Below, piece by piece: positions 32,282 to 44,400 of a stretch of DNA of 64,000 nt. Source of the stretch: Macrostomum hystrix (taxonomy: Eukaryota; Platyhelminthes; Macrostomidae); NCBI GenBank assembly GCA_950097015.1, contig CATNEN010000039.1, forward strand, positions 8,510,501 to 8,574,500. Direction: 5' to 3'. A program made the position numbers and the translations under genes. Under the pieces are notes generated by a model. The model was not told the DNA's origin and made no database searches. It saw only the letters and a program-made list of their open reading frames with translations. The stretch's first letter is position 1. Each line of letters opens with the position of its first letter.

Positions 32282-34516
32282 ATGCCAGATAGTAAGCGCA
32301 GTACATCATCATTAGGCAATGTCCAAGGAGAGAGTACCATCGCATTCGCCTACATTCAAGTCTTGAAGACCGGAAAGAAGCGCTTCTTTGTGCTCAAGTC
32401 GGTGCCGAAAGCCTCTCCATGGGAAATGGAGACAACCAAGCAGCAGCTGGACTACCACCTCTACATGTTCAAGAACGAGAAGGGCTACCAGAAGAGCGAG
32501 CCAAAGCAGGTGTATAACCTTAGCGGCGTAATTTTGCTTGCTCGCTGCAACAAGAAAGACAACAGCACTGTGCTAGGCATTTGCTTTCAGGACGATGCGC
32601 TATTCCTGAAATTCTCATCCGAGGATGAACTGAATCGCTGGTACTTTCACCTATCTGAGATCTACAACGTGAAGCGCAACTGTCGATGGCCTGAGCTGCT
32701 CAACTGTTACAGCGTCACCCTCAAGCCAAGGAGCCTCGCCTCGGTTGACGCCAAACATAGGAAATCGGACCTGGCGGGCCATTACCGATTTTGTCTTACA
32801 GAATCCGCTGTGCTGCTTGTAAAGGACAACCTGCTCAATCCGGAGCTTTGTCTACCGTTTCCCTGCATTCGCAAGCTTGTGGAGTTCGTTAGAAAACCGA
32901 CAAGCTTCCAGATCCACCTCGGCCGTCTGAGCCCCATTGGAGAGGGAGAGCTGCACTTTGAGGTGAGTTGAACCTACCGTTCAAATCGATAATGCAAAAG
33001 ATGAACTCCCTGGCTCTTACTGGAAGCATGTAAGCATGAATGGACCTTTAAATTTCTCAGGTGGACCAGAGCTGTATGCTGAAGGAGCTGACTGAAACTA
33101 TGCTTCGGCGGCTAACGGAAGCCAAGGGTCGCGTCCCGCCGGACGGGGGCAAGCCGAGCAACCGTGGTGCGCGGCGTAGCTCCAAGGACATTACATCGGG
33201 TGCATCGATGCAGCATTCTGATTCGGCTCAGACAGTCCTGCGTCGTGGTAGCAGCATGCGAGTCCCCAAGCAGCCAGGCAACAAGTCGATCAGGTGAGGC
33301 ACAAATAGATTATTAGTTCTGAATGTAGCCTGGATTGATTGGTGGTGGAGCCAAGAATAACACCTCAAACTGTCATCTTCCTAACTGCAGCACCTTCTCT
33401 GAGCGAGCACCCAGCATGACCTACGGGTTTTTATCCGACGGCCAGCGGACGCACAGCCAGCCCTTGGGTGACAGCTTTGATGACTATTGCGACCTGAGTC
33501 GGGACCTGACTAATGAAACTTTGTCGCAGCAGCAGAACACCGAACGCTCGCTAAATTCTTCTAGCTCAATTTCTGGCCACAGCGAGCTGACTGGGGCACC
33601 CGATGGAGCCACTGGAGCTGCAGGTAAATCTCCAGAATGACTTTTCACCACCCTAATGGGTCTTATGTCAAAGTTGGCTTCTTTTGTATTTTCATTTCGC
33701 TCCAGTGTAGCAATAACACAGTTTCGAAAGTTACTTTTTGATAGACTGATTATTGCACACCAAAAAGCTTATGGGACCATGAATCCAATTCTTATTATTT
33801 ACGCTCGCATCTTTTTGATAGAATCAGTAAAAATGCCTAATGTTTGCACTATTTCCTTATGCATCATTATTCCCTTAGATGCTCGGCACAACAGTCAGCG
33901 CAGCCCACCATCGGGCAGTGACGAGTCGAGCATTTCCACTCGAATTGCTAATTGGCGTTTCAACTGTCAAGATTCAGCTCCGCCGGGCCTGGGCTCTAGG
34001 GCCAACAGCATCGGCGACCGTCCGCAGCCCAGCCGTGCTGCCAGCTATCTACCTTCCTCCTATTCGGTGCCGTCAACTTACTACGGCGAGCCATCGCAGA
34101 CCGCTGGTCATCGCGAGAATCGACAGGTCTTTGTCGAATTGAACTTCGTACGACCGCGAACAACCAGCGATGCCTCGCGACACCGTTTCGGTTTTCGCTC
34201 ACGAACTGGATCCCACGGCAATCGCAGCGCGTACCGATTTAACGGTCAGGGGCCAACGCCGCAGGCAGTCGAAGAGGCTCTCGCTAGCTTCGATGAATGC
34301 GACGTGCTCACAGAGGCCGGTCCCAAAGAGGAATCCGACGACTATGTACCGATATTGCTGGGCTCGTCTGCTGTGCAGTCTTCGCCAAGAAGAGAGGTCG
34401 AAGAGGAGACAGGAGAGCTGGAGGACTACTGGATTAGTCCGAGCAGAATGGATGACATGCTCACCACGCCAAATGTTGTGCAGCACCAGCAGCAACCATT
34501 TTCAGTTAAGAACTAA
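32282..34516 (+). CDS. DOK/IRS-type adaptor with PH and PTB domains, 594 aa
   Basis: Four exons: 32282-32962, 33061-33293, 33391-33623, 33879-34516. Donors are GAG|GTGAGT, CAG|GTGAGG and CAG|GTAAAT; acceptors are CTCAG, CTGCAG and CCCTTAG. The total is 1,785 nt, a whole number of codons ending in TAA. Residues about 21-127 form a PH domain (AFAYIQVLKTGKKRFFVL, ending ELNRWYFHLSEIYN). Residues about 140-245 form an IRS-type PTB domain (LAGHYRFCLTESAVLLV, LPFPCIRKLVEF, HLGRLSPIGEGELHFE). The C-terminal half is Ser-rich and disordered-looking, with acidic-flanked tyrosines (DDYVPI, EDYWIS, DDYCDL) that could be phosphorylation sites. In this family PH binds membrane lipids and PTB binds tyrosine-phosphorylated receptors. 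No YxxM motif of IRS type was seen, which favours DOK-like. The start has a good ACCATG context. Confidence 0.9.
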
Positions 34517-34668
34517 ATATCCCAACGCTATATAACTTTCAGTAAGGCTATAAAAACACGACTACTGTGCGTATTATGCGCAATGTCAGCCATTCTTCTC
34601 AATGCTTTTTGCCGCTTTTGAATACTTTAAAATTTATCATTTCAATGCCTCTGTATTCGTTTTTTGCT

Positions 34669-34674
34669 AATAAA
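34669..34674 (+). terminator. Polyadenylation signal of the PH/PTB adaptor gene
   Basis: AATAAA 153 bp after the stop codon, in an AT-rich 3' UTR. Confidence 0.6.
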
Positions 34675-37402
34675 ATTTGAACAATAGAATATTCGTTTCG
34701 TATATTCCTGATTTTTCAGCTTTCTGATTCTCTCTGCCGTCAAGCTGTTCCCAAAAATATAACTCGTGCTCAAATATCCAGCTCTAAAAAAGCGCGCTGG
34801 CTATCGAGTATTCACTATAGTATTTCCGCTTGATGTCGTTTTAACAAACTCCAAGCATTTTCACGAACTAATACATTCTTGATCGTAATTTGTGCACATT
34901 TTCTGTTCTTATTAATGTCGTTTAGCGTGAGCCGTGGAACTTTGCAATCAATATAAAGTATAGAAATTAGGACTAGGCTACTCGACAAATTTCATTTGAT
35001 TTTTTCACTGCTTGTTGTGAATTTTTTGTTTGGATGTACAGAACGTTAAACCGTAACGAACTTTCTCCTGTTTCAAAAAGAACTACACTGTTAATTGTGT
35101 ATTGTCCTGACTCAAACTGAGAATATGTGTAAATAAATATAACTAACACTCGTGCTTCTCTGTGTTTTTGCTGTTTGTTCCTCGTAAACTGCGACTCAAA
35201 TTGTACGCTTTTTTTTCAAGTCGTTTTTTCGTAATTTAAAGTGGCAGCTGTTGCTAACTGATTTCAAAGCTTCAATTTTTACCATTAAAAAATCTTAGAA
35301 TACGAAATAGAGATGTTATGTTTTTACTAATCAGATAATAAATGTTACATTCAGATAGAAAAAAAGAAAAAAAAATTTGCACCAATACTATTGAAAACTG
35401 CGAAACGAAAGGTTTGAAACTACTTTTTGGTTTTACTGCGAAATAATTCGACAAGTGCGAAGCGCATGGTTCTCCTGCGCACAGTTGTTTACAGCATTCC
35501 GTTGCGCCAACTAACTAAAAGTGCAATCCAGGTCGGTCCCTAGTGCGTCAAAACACCCTTCACTGCAGCCAGTCCCAGCCCAGACTTTCGACGTAGCTGG
35601 CTGGCGTGAATCTCGGCCAGAAAGAAATCTAGAGACAGAGAGAGACGGCCTCGGGCTAGAGGAGTTTGTGGACTAGAAGAAGAAGTGCACTAGAAGTGAT
35701 TCATCTCCAGTAAGCGGTAAACAGGCTGTCGTTGCGCCGCAGATCTGCCGGCAGAAATTTAGTCCGAAGCAAGCCAAAATCGTTATTAAAAACAACTTCG
35801 GTCGCGACGCGTGACTTGGTGACGTCAAGTGGAGCCCGCAAAATTTATGTAGATCGATAATTCGAAAATGGTTAATTTTCACCCACTGGGGTGTTCAAAA
35901 TCTTGTTTTAGTTAGAATTATGATATTTATTACATATTTCGTTTTCTAAACTTCTTCAGTCATTATACTAGTACAGTAGATTGTCCGATAATTAAAGAGA
36001 CAATCCGAGACAATAATGACAGAATGACAAATTGCAGCAAAAATATTATTTAGTCTCCATGTTATCGCGAACGAGGACTTGGACTCAGCATTCAGCAGAG
36101 CCAAACTGCAGCATGACATCAGTAAGAGCCTATTACATATACAGACCGCTTGTTTGTGCTTGCAATGTCCTTCCAATTCCGCCCACGTACTCGCGTTTGC
36201 GTCACGTACCAGATAAACCTGTCTAATAATTTATGAGCCCTGTACACAAGGAGTTAGTCGCTGTTAAGGCAACAAAAGGTAACTAAACACTGTGAGATTT
36301 GCACTTGAGGACGATAGATGGTTGCTGTCATTACGAGCTTCGGAGATCAGATCCTGTTATGCTCACTGTATTTGTTTTCCTTTGAAATTACAGTCAGCAT
36401 ATTTAATTCAAAACAATTACAGTCGAACTAATCAAGGTAATCGAGCTACCAATCTAACATTTGGCAAGTGTGTCCAATTGGCAAGAGTTTAAAGAGGTCT
36501 CGAAGCACCTTATAAAACTAGATTTACCTGACTGCTGTTCAAAGATTTAGGGTGAGCTGCCCTTATCGCACCGAGGTGGCCTTTAAGTCTTAGCTGGGGC
36601 TAGCCAATTGATATGCCATGTTTACCTGAAATTTCTGAGCTTCGAAGGTCAGCAACTCTTTAGAAACAGCCACCGCATGCACGACCACCCAAGCTTCACT
36701 CCACCTGGCTGTATAAAAACTGGATTCCGCATGCAACAACGACTTGGGCAGAATTAATTACGCAGTGCAAATGCACTAGCGGCACAATGCACTGTGCAGG
36801 CTGGCCGCTTGTAAACAGCAAGAAGTTACAAGGAATGTCACCGATCAGCCCAATGTCTCGTGTTCGTACTGCAAAGAATTCCCCCCGCAACCAGTTCAAG
36901 CTCGTTTCAAATTTAGTCGGTTAGATGACTGGGATCAATAAATTCGTCTGGTTTTCCGCGATCCAACCCTCACGGCTGCAGATTGAGAACTTGTGATCCT
37001 CATTTTTCGGAGAAATTCGAAACTGGATTTGAAAGTAATGAAATTTGAATGAAATTTCAATTTTTTGTTCCTCCAGACGGTTGATCATCACGGGGATTGA
37101 CAAGATTTAGTCGGAATAGTCGCAATTGAGCATCGAACGATGCTCCATTCTCAATATACCACGACTATTCATATTGAATTGCGTCAATGCTCTGATGAAG
37201 AAGGCTATTTATAAAATATTTTTGGACTTGAGATCGTAGAGTGGCTAAAATTGCTAATTAATTTGAGGGCTGCAGCTGCGATATTGCTTCCTCAAATAGC
37301 CAAGCAGGCGTGCAGCGATGTTTATGTTTAATAATAGAATAGCGCAATAGACAAAAGACAATGAAAGAAAACAACATTTCAAGTGCATTTGCATTTGCAT
37401 CT

Positions 37403-37714
37403 AAGGGGTTGTAGCCTTGTGGCAAGAGCGTCGGACTCACGACTTGAAGGTCGGGGGTTCGATTCTCAACTCCACTGGAACAATTTGTGTCCTTTAGCAG
37501 GCCACTTAGCTTCTGCATTACTTCAGTTCACCCAGCTGTTAAATCGGCACCAGCATCAGCTGGGGTAATTGAGGGTTGGGTGTGCCGTCCACCCAGTCCA
37601 TGGACTGAACAGCCGTACGCAGCCACCAGGTGCGCTGCACAATAGCTGCGGCTGTGCCGTCGGCTGCACATCTGGCCCGATAAGGGCAGGTGTAATCAAA
37701 AGTTATTATTATTA
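37403..37714 (+). mobile_element. SINE family A, copy 2, near full length
   Basis: The tRNA-like head has GTGGCAAGAGCGTCGGACTC and GGGGGTTCGATTCTCAACTC. The body includes ACAATTTGTGTCCTTTAGCA, CATGGACTGAACAGCCGTAC, GGCTGCACATCTGGCCCGAT and GGGCAGGTGTAATC, followed by a (TTA)n tail. Confidence 0.9.
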
Positions 37715-38545
37715 CAACTATAGTTAGGATAAGTGTATTATTTATGACCTTGCCTGACCGGTAAATACGAATTTGAGCGAAGGCTAAAGCAGACACCTGT
37801 GCGCGCAGCAATTTATAATTAGAGCGAAAAAAGTGCATATGGCCACCCCTGAAGGAGTTTGTGGAATTGTTAGTCTCTCTAGTTTGAACTTTCATGTTAG
37901 GTATGAAGTGGAGGTGAGTGTTATTGTTTACCACAGAAAAGTACCACATGCTTAGTTGGTAATAATATAGTAATAACACGGACAATTATTATCTGATTAG
38001 AAATACAATTTTCTCTGGCCTAGAAAATGTACTATTTGCGGCCATGACTTGAAAATATTTTTTTCGCCTGATTAAAAATATTTCGTGCAGATATAATAAT
38101 TTATTCTGAAATAAAGTGAGAAGGTTTTGTGTATAAGTTTGTGTGCAGCCCGAAAGTAAATATGAAACAGTCCAAAGTCTATTAAAAACAGCATGACGGA
38201 TTTTCTGTGCGATCTCTCTTTACAAACAACAGCAGCTGATACAATAATACTCATTTTTCACTTCAGTCTCAATTTTATTATAGACCGCCAGCCAAATATA
38301 GAACCGATGACACTTGAGCAACTATTTGCAAGTGCTACAAAACACACGCATGAACCAATCTCTGTGCATGAACAACAAACCTGCTATTTTTACCCTTCTG
38401 TGGGCTTCTGACTCAGTTCACCGGTTTCATGTGTACATGCTGCTTGCCAAATGCGCTGTTGACCTACTCCTAAGTAGTATTCTATGAAGAAAGCTCTAAA
38501 TTCAAAGCAAGTTTATTGGAGCCTTTCGATTTAAAGGCTGCTTAA

Positions 38546-39330
38546 AGACCGGTGGCAAAAACCACCAATATTGGCGTAATATTCTGCTAGAAAAAATCAT
38601 AATGTAGCTATGTCGGCAATCCAGGCGGTCGGTGGCAGAGCGGTTAACGCGTTTGCCTCTCGCACCAAGGTCCCAAAGCTCGATTCCACGGCGAGGCCAC
38701 ATTCATTTGGGGCGCAGCCGCTGAGAGAAGGCTTTGGGGGCTTGTCGTGCAATTTACGCCCAGCAATTTAGGCACAGTGAGAGTGTACACTGCCTGACGA
38801 AAAGAAAGCCAGGGCAGATGTACACACCTGTGTGAGCGTATGCCTGCGTACGGTATCTGTGTGCGTGTGTGCTCAGGAGTCAGCGAAATGAGCAGAATTG
38901 CCTCCTCGCTGGCTGCGGGTCTAGTGTCACCAAATGATGGGCCACTGCTCGCAGCCCTCCTGCAATTATTATTATTATTATTATTATTACTATGTCGGCA
39001 ATCCATCTTGATTATATTGTGTTTATTATATTGTTTATTATTATAATATTGAACCAATATGGACACGCCACAGAGCAATGTCAGTTGTCTTTGTCACCAG
39101 GGTCTTCGACAAGAATCGCTGAATATATCGACGATGCTGACGTCGGACGGCTTTGAAAGTAAGTTCATTGTGTAAAGGGCGGAAACTTTTGATCTGTATG
39201 GTGGACTTTAACGAAAATCGGTCATTACGTTTAGGAGCAATCGTGAAGTAGGCAGTGGGTTTTTTGAAATAGCCCCATGGTCTTTCCCCAGACGGAAATA
39301 TATGGCCTCTCTTTCTACTGTCAAGCGCTT
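38546..39330 (+). mobile_element. Foldback/MITE-like element, family C, copy 3, split by a SINE
   Basis: The left part, about 38546-38607, matches the centre of other copies (ACCACCAATATTGGCGTAAT). The right part, 39006 to about 39330, holds the conserved arm (ATCGCTGAATATATCGACGA, GACGTCGGACGGCTTTGAAA, GGTCATTACGTTTAGGAGC, GTGAAGTAGGCAGTGGGT). A SINE B copy sits between them with a target-site duplication. Confidence 0.75.
38624..38989 (+). mobile_element. SINE family B, copy 4, full length with target-site duplication
   Basis: The 16-bp sequence CTATGTCGGCAATCCA occurs at 38608-38623 and again at 38990-39005, flanking the element exactly. The head has GGCAGAGCGGTTAACGCG and AAGCTCGATTCCACGGCGAG. 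The tail is (ATT)n. This is the best-defined SINE in the window and gives the family's ends. Confidence 0.95.
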
Positions 39331-39957
39331 ATTCATACTAGGTTTATTAGAAAATGCGTGATTGAAAGAGAAACATTCAACTCACTGAATCCATTATCAC
39401 CGTCGGGTTACACAGACTATACGAGCGTAGAGCCTCCAAAAGCCACGGATTAGGACAAGTGAGTCGACACTTGAGTTTTTCCTACTTTTGGCTCTACAAA
39501 GGCTTTTTCCGCACCCTAAAATCTTCCTGCTAATGCTGTTAATTATTGTTCACAGTACGAGTACTAAGTAATTTTTAAGCCAGGAAATATAAAAACATTT
39601 ATTATTTGTCTTACAAAGCTCAAAGTCCACCTACCGGGTATTCCTTAGCGCATAGCTGTGCATACCAGCAGCCAGGAGAGAGTAAACCTTTTTAAATATG
39701 ACGCAGAATAGAATATTAAAGTATTTGAATAAAGGCTCAAAAACAAAATATACTACTTATTAGCATATTCTTACTTTGCACGATATCTAAAAAAGTGTTC
39801 TGCTCACAGTTGTGAGCACATATAGCCTGCAGACAATAACGGACAAAGTCGACGGCGTTCATTGTATCATCGTCTCAGGCTGATGATGCAGACAGAAGAG
39901 AGAGACAAAAAGAAGAGAAGAAATATGGAAAGCTTAGGTTAGAAACCGGCTTGCGTG

Positions 39958-39965
39958 CATAAAAG
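39958..39965 (+). promoter_or_regulatory. Candidate TATA-like box for the 81-aa gene
   Basis: CATAAAAG lies about 104 bp upstream of the ATG at 40069. A CRE-like palindrome TGACGTCA at 40062-40069 overlaps the start codon. Both are motif matches only. Confidence 0.35.
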
Positions 39966-40068
39966 CAGTTGAGGTCTTGGCAAGGCGAGAGAATATCGCC
40001 AAAACACCAAACCTCTCTTGGTTTTGCATTTTCAATCCAGCGACGTCTGAAAAGCAGCATTTGACGTC

Positions 40069-40314
40069 ATGCCGAAAGCGAAAGCAAGCAGCAAAAAGTC
40101 GGCCGGCAAGAAGCAGGCAGCAGCAACATCAACAGCAGCAGCAGCAGAGTCAGAGAGGCCGTCGTCCGGGATGGCCATCGGTGAATCGGCCACAACGCCG
40201 GTGCCGCCACCACAGAGTCGGCTGACAGGTTACACACGCGTCGACGCTGCCATCGACTCGACCCACAATCTCAGCGATGCGCTGGTGAAGTTTGGATTTG
40301 AAAAAGAGAAGTGA
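40069..40314 (+). CDS. Small lysine-rich protein, 81 aa, possibly SMKR1-like
   Basis: Single exon, ATG to TGA. The N-terminal 20 residues are Lys/Ala/Ser-rich (MPKAKASSKKSAGKKQ). The middle is Ala/Pro/Ser-rich. The end holds a compact conserved-looking segment, THNLSDALVKFGFEKEK. From memory, the vertebrate small lysine-rich protein 1 has a similar plan: a lysine-rich start and a late segment with His-Asn, Asp, Leu and Gly-Phe in the same spacing. I could not align the sequences, so the link is tentative. A TATA-like box upstream and AATAAA at 40741-40746 downstream are consistent with a short transcript. The rest of the neighbourhood is repeat-rich, and no partner is implied. Confidence 0.6.
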   Translation: MPKAKASSKKSAGKKQAAATSTAAAAESERPSSGMAIGESATTPVPPPQSRLTGYTRVDAAIDSTHNLSDALVKFGFEKEK

Positions 40315-40637
40315 CGGAAGGCTGTTTTCAGGCGCAGCTGTGTAGACTGGTTGTAAATACAAAAGCGACAGAAGGACATTGCTGGACTCGGAATTGAATG
40401 GAATTATTAATTCATCATTTTCTTTCTCGAATCCCGGCCGTTGAAAAGCAACCGTTTAGAAAATTTTGTAATAAAAAGTTCGCCACTTTATCACTTTGCA
40501 CGAAAAGAACTGTACGAAAGCTCGGCATGCAAACACACTTAAGGCTGACCGACCAAGAGTTCATTGTTACTTTTCTGTGCTCACATTTTAGTGCTCATTT
40601 TATGATGCTTTAACTTAAAAATTAAGGTTTCAGTTTC

Positions 40638-40690
40638 AGTAGTAGTTAGTAGCAGTAGTAGTAGTAGCAGCAGTAGTAGCAGTAGTAGAC
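40638..40690 (+). repeat. (AGT/AGC)n microsatellite
   Basis: About 17 trinucleotides of AGT and AGC mixed, in the likely 3' UTR of the 81-aa gene. Confidence 0.85.
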
Positions 40691-40740
40691 TCAAGGACCT
40701 GGTGCACTGGCAGGATAAATTGCAGCTTGAAGATATAATT

Positions 40741-40746
40741 CAATAA
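40741..40746 (+). terminator. Candidate polyadenylation signal of the 81-aa gene
   Basis: AATAAA on the plus strand, 427 bp after the stop codon. A nearer AATAAA occurs at about 40470. Confidence 0.35.
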
Positions 40747-41439
40747 ACTGCACAAGGCAATCAGGATGCGAAAATTGGCAAACGCAAGCTTAACTTTTGC
40801 TTACTTTTGTTCTTCTATTTAAATTTCTACTTCTTAAATTTGACGCAAAATTAAAATTTTCTAACATGGTTTCGTGCATCGAATACTTTCAGCACATTGA
40901 TAATACTATCGTAGAGAAGACAATAAATGAGGTATGCCAGCATTGAAACTAACATTTAAGACATTTGACACAGCGCCAAGGCCAAGGTAAGTCTGTCATT
41001 ATTTTAAAAGGCGATAGAGCGATAGTACGAAAATACGAGTACAACAGAATCGGTTACTAATAGCCTTACATACTACTAAATCAAAGTGTCGCGTAAGTAG
41101 CAATACTGTACTGATGTCCTTGAATTGCCAAAATTGAGTTGCTGAGGTAAGATAAGTCTGGCTTGAGCTAAAAATGGATGAAGAAAAAACTGTAAATTAA
41201 ACTTTACAGTGCACAAATACCTTCTTAATTGAACCGCGATGTCTCATAAAAAAGGAAGTGATTTAATGCAGTCGTTAAACTTGTTAAGCATTTCTACGAA
41301 ATGTTTTTTTAAATTGAGGACTACCCTGATTCACGAGTCCTTCTTGCTCAATAGTAGATATTTAGTTAAACTTGTGCTTTTAGATGCCTGAAAGAACTAT
41401 TGAAAGTGTTGCAGAAATCGATTGCCTGGTCGTAAACAG

Positions 41440-44400
41440 TCAGGCCCTGGCTTCTATGCAGAGTACAACCAGACGAGAGTCGCAGGCGATCTCCAGGCCC
41501 GTCTGAAGCAGCCGGCCCGAGCCCAGGTTGGTTGCGAGTCCGCGCCTGAGCAGGCTGCGGCTGAAGAAGCCGTCACAATCCGGCCAGCCGCGCTCCCGAT
41601 GTCGCAGGCCGCGCCAGGCGAGAATCTCGGAGCTGACAAATGCGAGGAGAATAAATGTACAGACACAGCTCCAGACTAGCTCACTAACTGGTGCCCTTAT
41701 TTACTAGCTAGTGTCTTCATCTACTAATCGAGAATACGAGTCCCAGAAATAAATATTTTCATTCAAAGCAGGGCCATTGAGTATACTCACACTCCGCGAT
41801 GCTCAGACCATTGCGACAGATTCCTGCCCGTGAAGTCCTGAAGCTGCACAGCGCTGCTCCAGGCGCCTCGGCTGAGCATATCGTCGTAGCTGTCAAACAG
41901 CTTCTGGTTCTGCGAGGGCAAGCAGCAAGTTTTATTGCAGTAAAAAAACTACTCCTAGATTCTCCTTTCTCCTTTGTTTCCCTGCAGTCCCATCGCGCCC
42001 TTTGAACCCATAGGCCCACCCCCTTGGCTCTGGTTTATCATACGAGTACGTATTTAACGTTCTTTATTTTGTACGCTCGTAGCCAACAGTAACAGGGGGT
42101 GAGGGTCCCTGAAAAAAATATAACTGTAGGAGGGCTGTGGACAACGGCACATCATTTTGTGACACTAGACCTGCAGCCAGCGAGGAGGCAACTCTGTCCG
42201 TTCCGCTATTGCGCTGACTCCTGAGCACACAAGCTCACAGATACCGTAACACAGGTGTGTACATCTGCCCTGACTTTCTTATCGTCAGGCAGTTGTCACT
42301 CTCACTGTGCCATGGAGGTTGGCCCAAGGACCACTAGGAGTAGAAGGACGGAAAAGGACGTTTCTTAGAAAAAAACTAGCAAGTTTTGCCGCCCTTCGGG
42401 GAGCAGGAAATATTTTTAATTCGTCTAGTATATACTTTTTAGCAGCTGTATTTTCAGCTTTTTAAAGCTACAATGATCCCCTGTTGACAATGATCCCCCA
42501 GTCGACAATGATTCCCCAGTTGACAATGATCCCCCAATTGATGATGATCACCCAGTTGACAATCATCCCCCAGTTGATGATGATCCCCCAGCTGACCATG
42601 ATCCCCCAGTTGAAAATGGTCCCCCAGTTGATGATGATCCCCCAGCTGACAATGATCACCCAGTTGACAATGATCCCCCAGTTGACAATGATCCCCAAGT
42701 TGACCATGATCCCCAAGTTGACAATGATCCCCCATTGATGATGATCCCCAGTTGACAATGATCCCCCAGCTGACCATGATCCCCCCATTTGCTGATGACT
42801 CCCCATTGATGATGATCCCCAGTTGACAATGGTCTCCCAGTTAATGATGATCACCCAGTTGACAATGATCCTATGGAGATAGGAAATCCGTACATATCCG
42901 TATCCGTACATTGTGTGCAAGTGTGCGTGCCTAATGGCATCTGTGTGTCACAGTCCTGCAACTATCATAATATTCGCTTATTATAGTAGTAAGTTAGTTC
43001 TAATTAGCACAGCTAATATTAGCCAACGGCACCAAATATTTCACACGGGCCCAAACTTACATAAAAGTTAACAATGGGCAGTGAGCTCCTCTGCTCAGGC
43101 AGAACCAGCGTCTCCAGACTGCTATACAACCCGTTGACGAATGCCCTGAAGTGGGCCTTCGTTCCCCTGCCTACTCCGTTTGTGCGCACGAGTCCGGGAG
43201 CGCTCGCCGCCTGCTGGCACGCGTAGTCCGCGGCCAGGATACTGTGGGCTCCCTTGTACTTCAGATCGCCGTAGAGCTTGAACGGTAGGGCAACCAGGCG
43301 AAGCTGAAAATGATTGCAGTCAGTTTTGTCAATGAAATCTGAGTTGAGTTCCAGTTTTTCAGCTCCATCATTTATTATCTGGAGTTCATTAGTTTATGAC
43401 TATAACGCAGCTGCTTTACCTAAATTGCTCTAAACCCTTGTGCCATATCTGTCAAAAAACTGACCTTCGGTCCAGTGACAGTCAAGGGTCGATGATTCGC
43501 CGGCTCAGCCTGCGTTGGAACCGCCGTGCTTGTTGAGGTCTGAGGATTGGAATTGTCAGACTAATTTGATGTAGACGCAGAGGTGTGTGATCTAATAACC
43601 TCTCTTTTCTAATGGACTCCGAATAGATCTGGTTCGGTGCTAATGTCGGTTAAAGTTGTTACCGCTCACCGGAAAGGCCATATTTATCTGACTCCCGCCG
43701 ATTAAAATTTCCATCCATGAGTTGCGCGAAAAGTCCGTTTTCAAGTAGAACAAATTCCTATCCTTTAGGTAAACCAGGGCGCCCTCCTCCAGTGTGTGAC
43801 TGATCTCAGTGAACGCATTGTTGCTAGTGATGACTCTCTGAAAGTTTCAAATTAGTTCTTTGTTCAATGAACTTTGGCACAACTTAGGACAAAGAAAATA
43901 AGCCAAAATCACGCTTTCAGTTGGTCGGCTTTGCTCTCTTTGACATTCGCCGGTTTTCAATTTTACACAGATTCGATACTTCACCAGTCTGTCTACTCAC
44001 TACACAGCCTAGCATCGATGGCGGTGGAGGCGCTTGTTGTGCCAATCTCCCAGTGTCCACGCATGAGCAAGGCGCTCCTGGTTCGCCTCTGGCACCCTTG
44101 GCTGCCGGTTCTCCGGCAGGTCCAACTGGCCCAGACGGACCAATGGGCCCCGGAGAGCCATCGGGTCCTGTGGGTCCCCGAGTTCCTGGAATACCTTGGT
44201 CACCACGATCACCTTTGTCTCCTTTGTCTCCTCTGACCACCGATGAAATGTCGCTTGATCCAATGCGATTTGTCACTTCACCGGGAGGTCCCGAAGGCCC
44301 AGGTTCACCCCGAGGTCCTGGTTCGCCTGGAGGACCCGGGTCTCCGGAACGACCCTTCGTACCTGAAGGTCCGGTTTCACCTTTAGCACCAGGAAGGCCG

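Larger units (their letters stand above)
34690..39950. other. Intergenic repeats; no supported gene
   Basis: It holds SINE A at 37.4 kb, SINE B at 38.6 kb inside a family C element, and otherwise unique AT-rich DNA. I see no coding exons or RNA genes. Confidence 0.55.

Noticed and set aside
33656-33878. Upstream extension of the last adaptor exon
   Set aside because: The in-frame stretch before 33879 is intronic; the acceptor CCCTTAG at 33878 joins in phase with the previous exon.
41422-41679. 85-residue plus-strand frame
   Set aside because: Antisense of the last endostatin exon, whose conserved cysteines and stop fit the minus strand.
42454-42920. Repeat-protein frames (HQLGD, QLTMIP)
   Set aside because: Translation of the 18-bp array within a collagen intron.
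41910-43060. Treating the Gly-X-Y relic as a collagen exon
   Set aside because: The flanking endostatin exons already join in phase (43061 side to 41909), and the relic runs into a stop.
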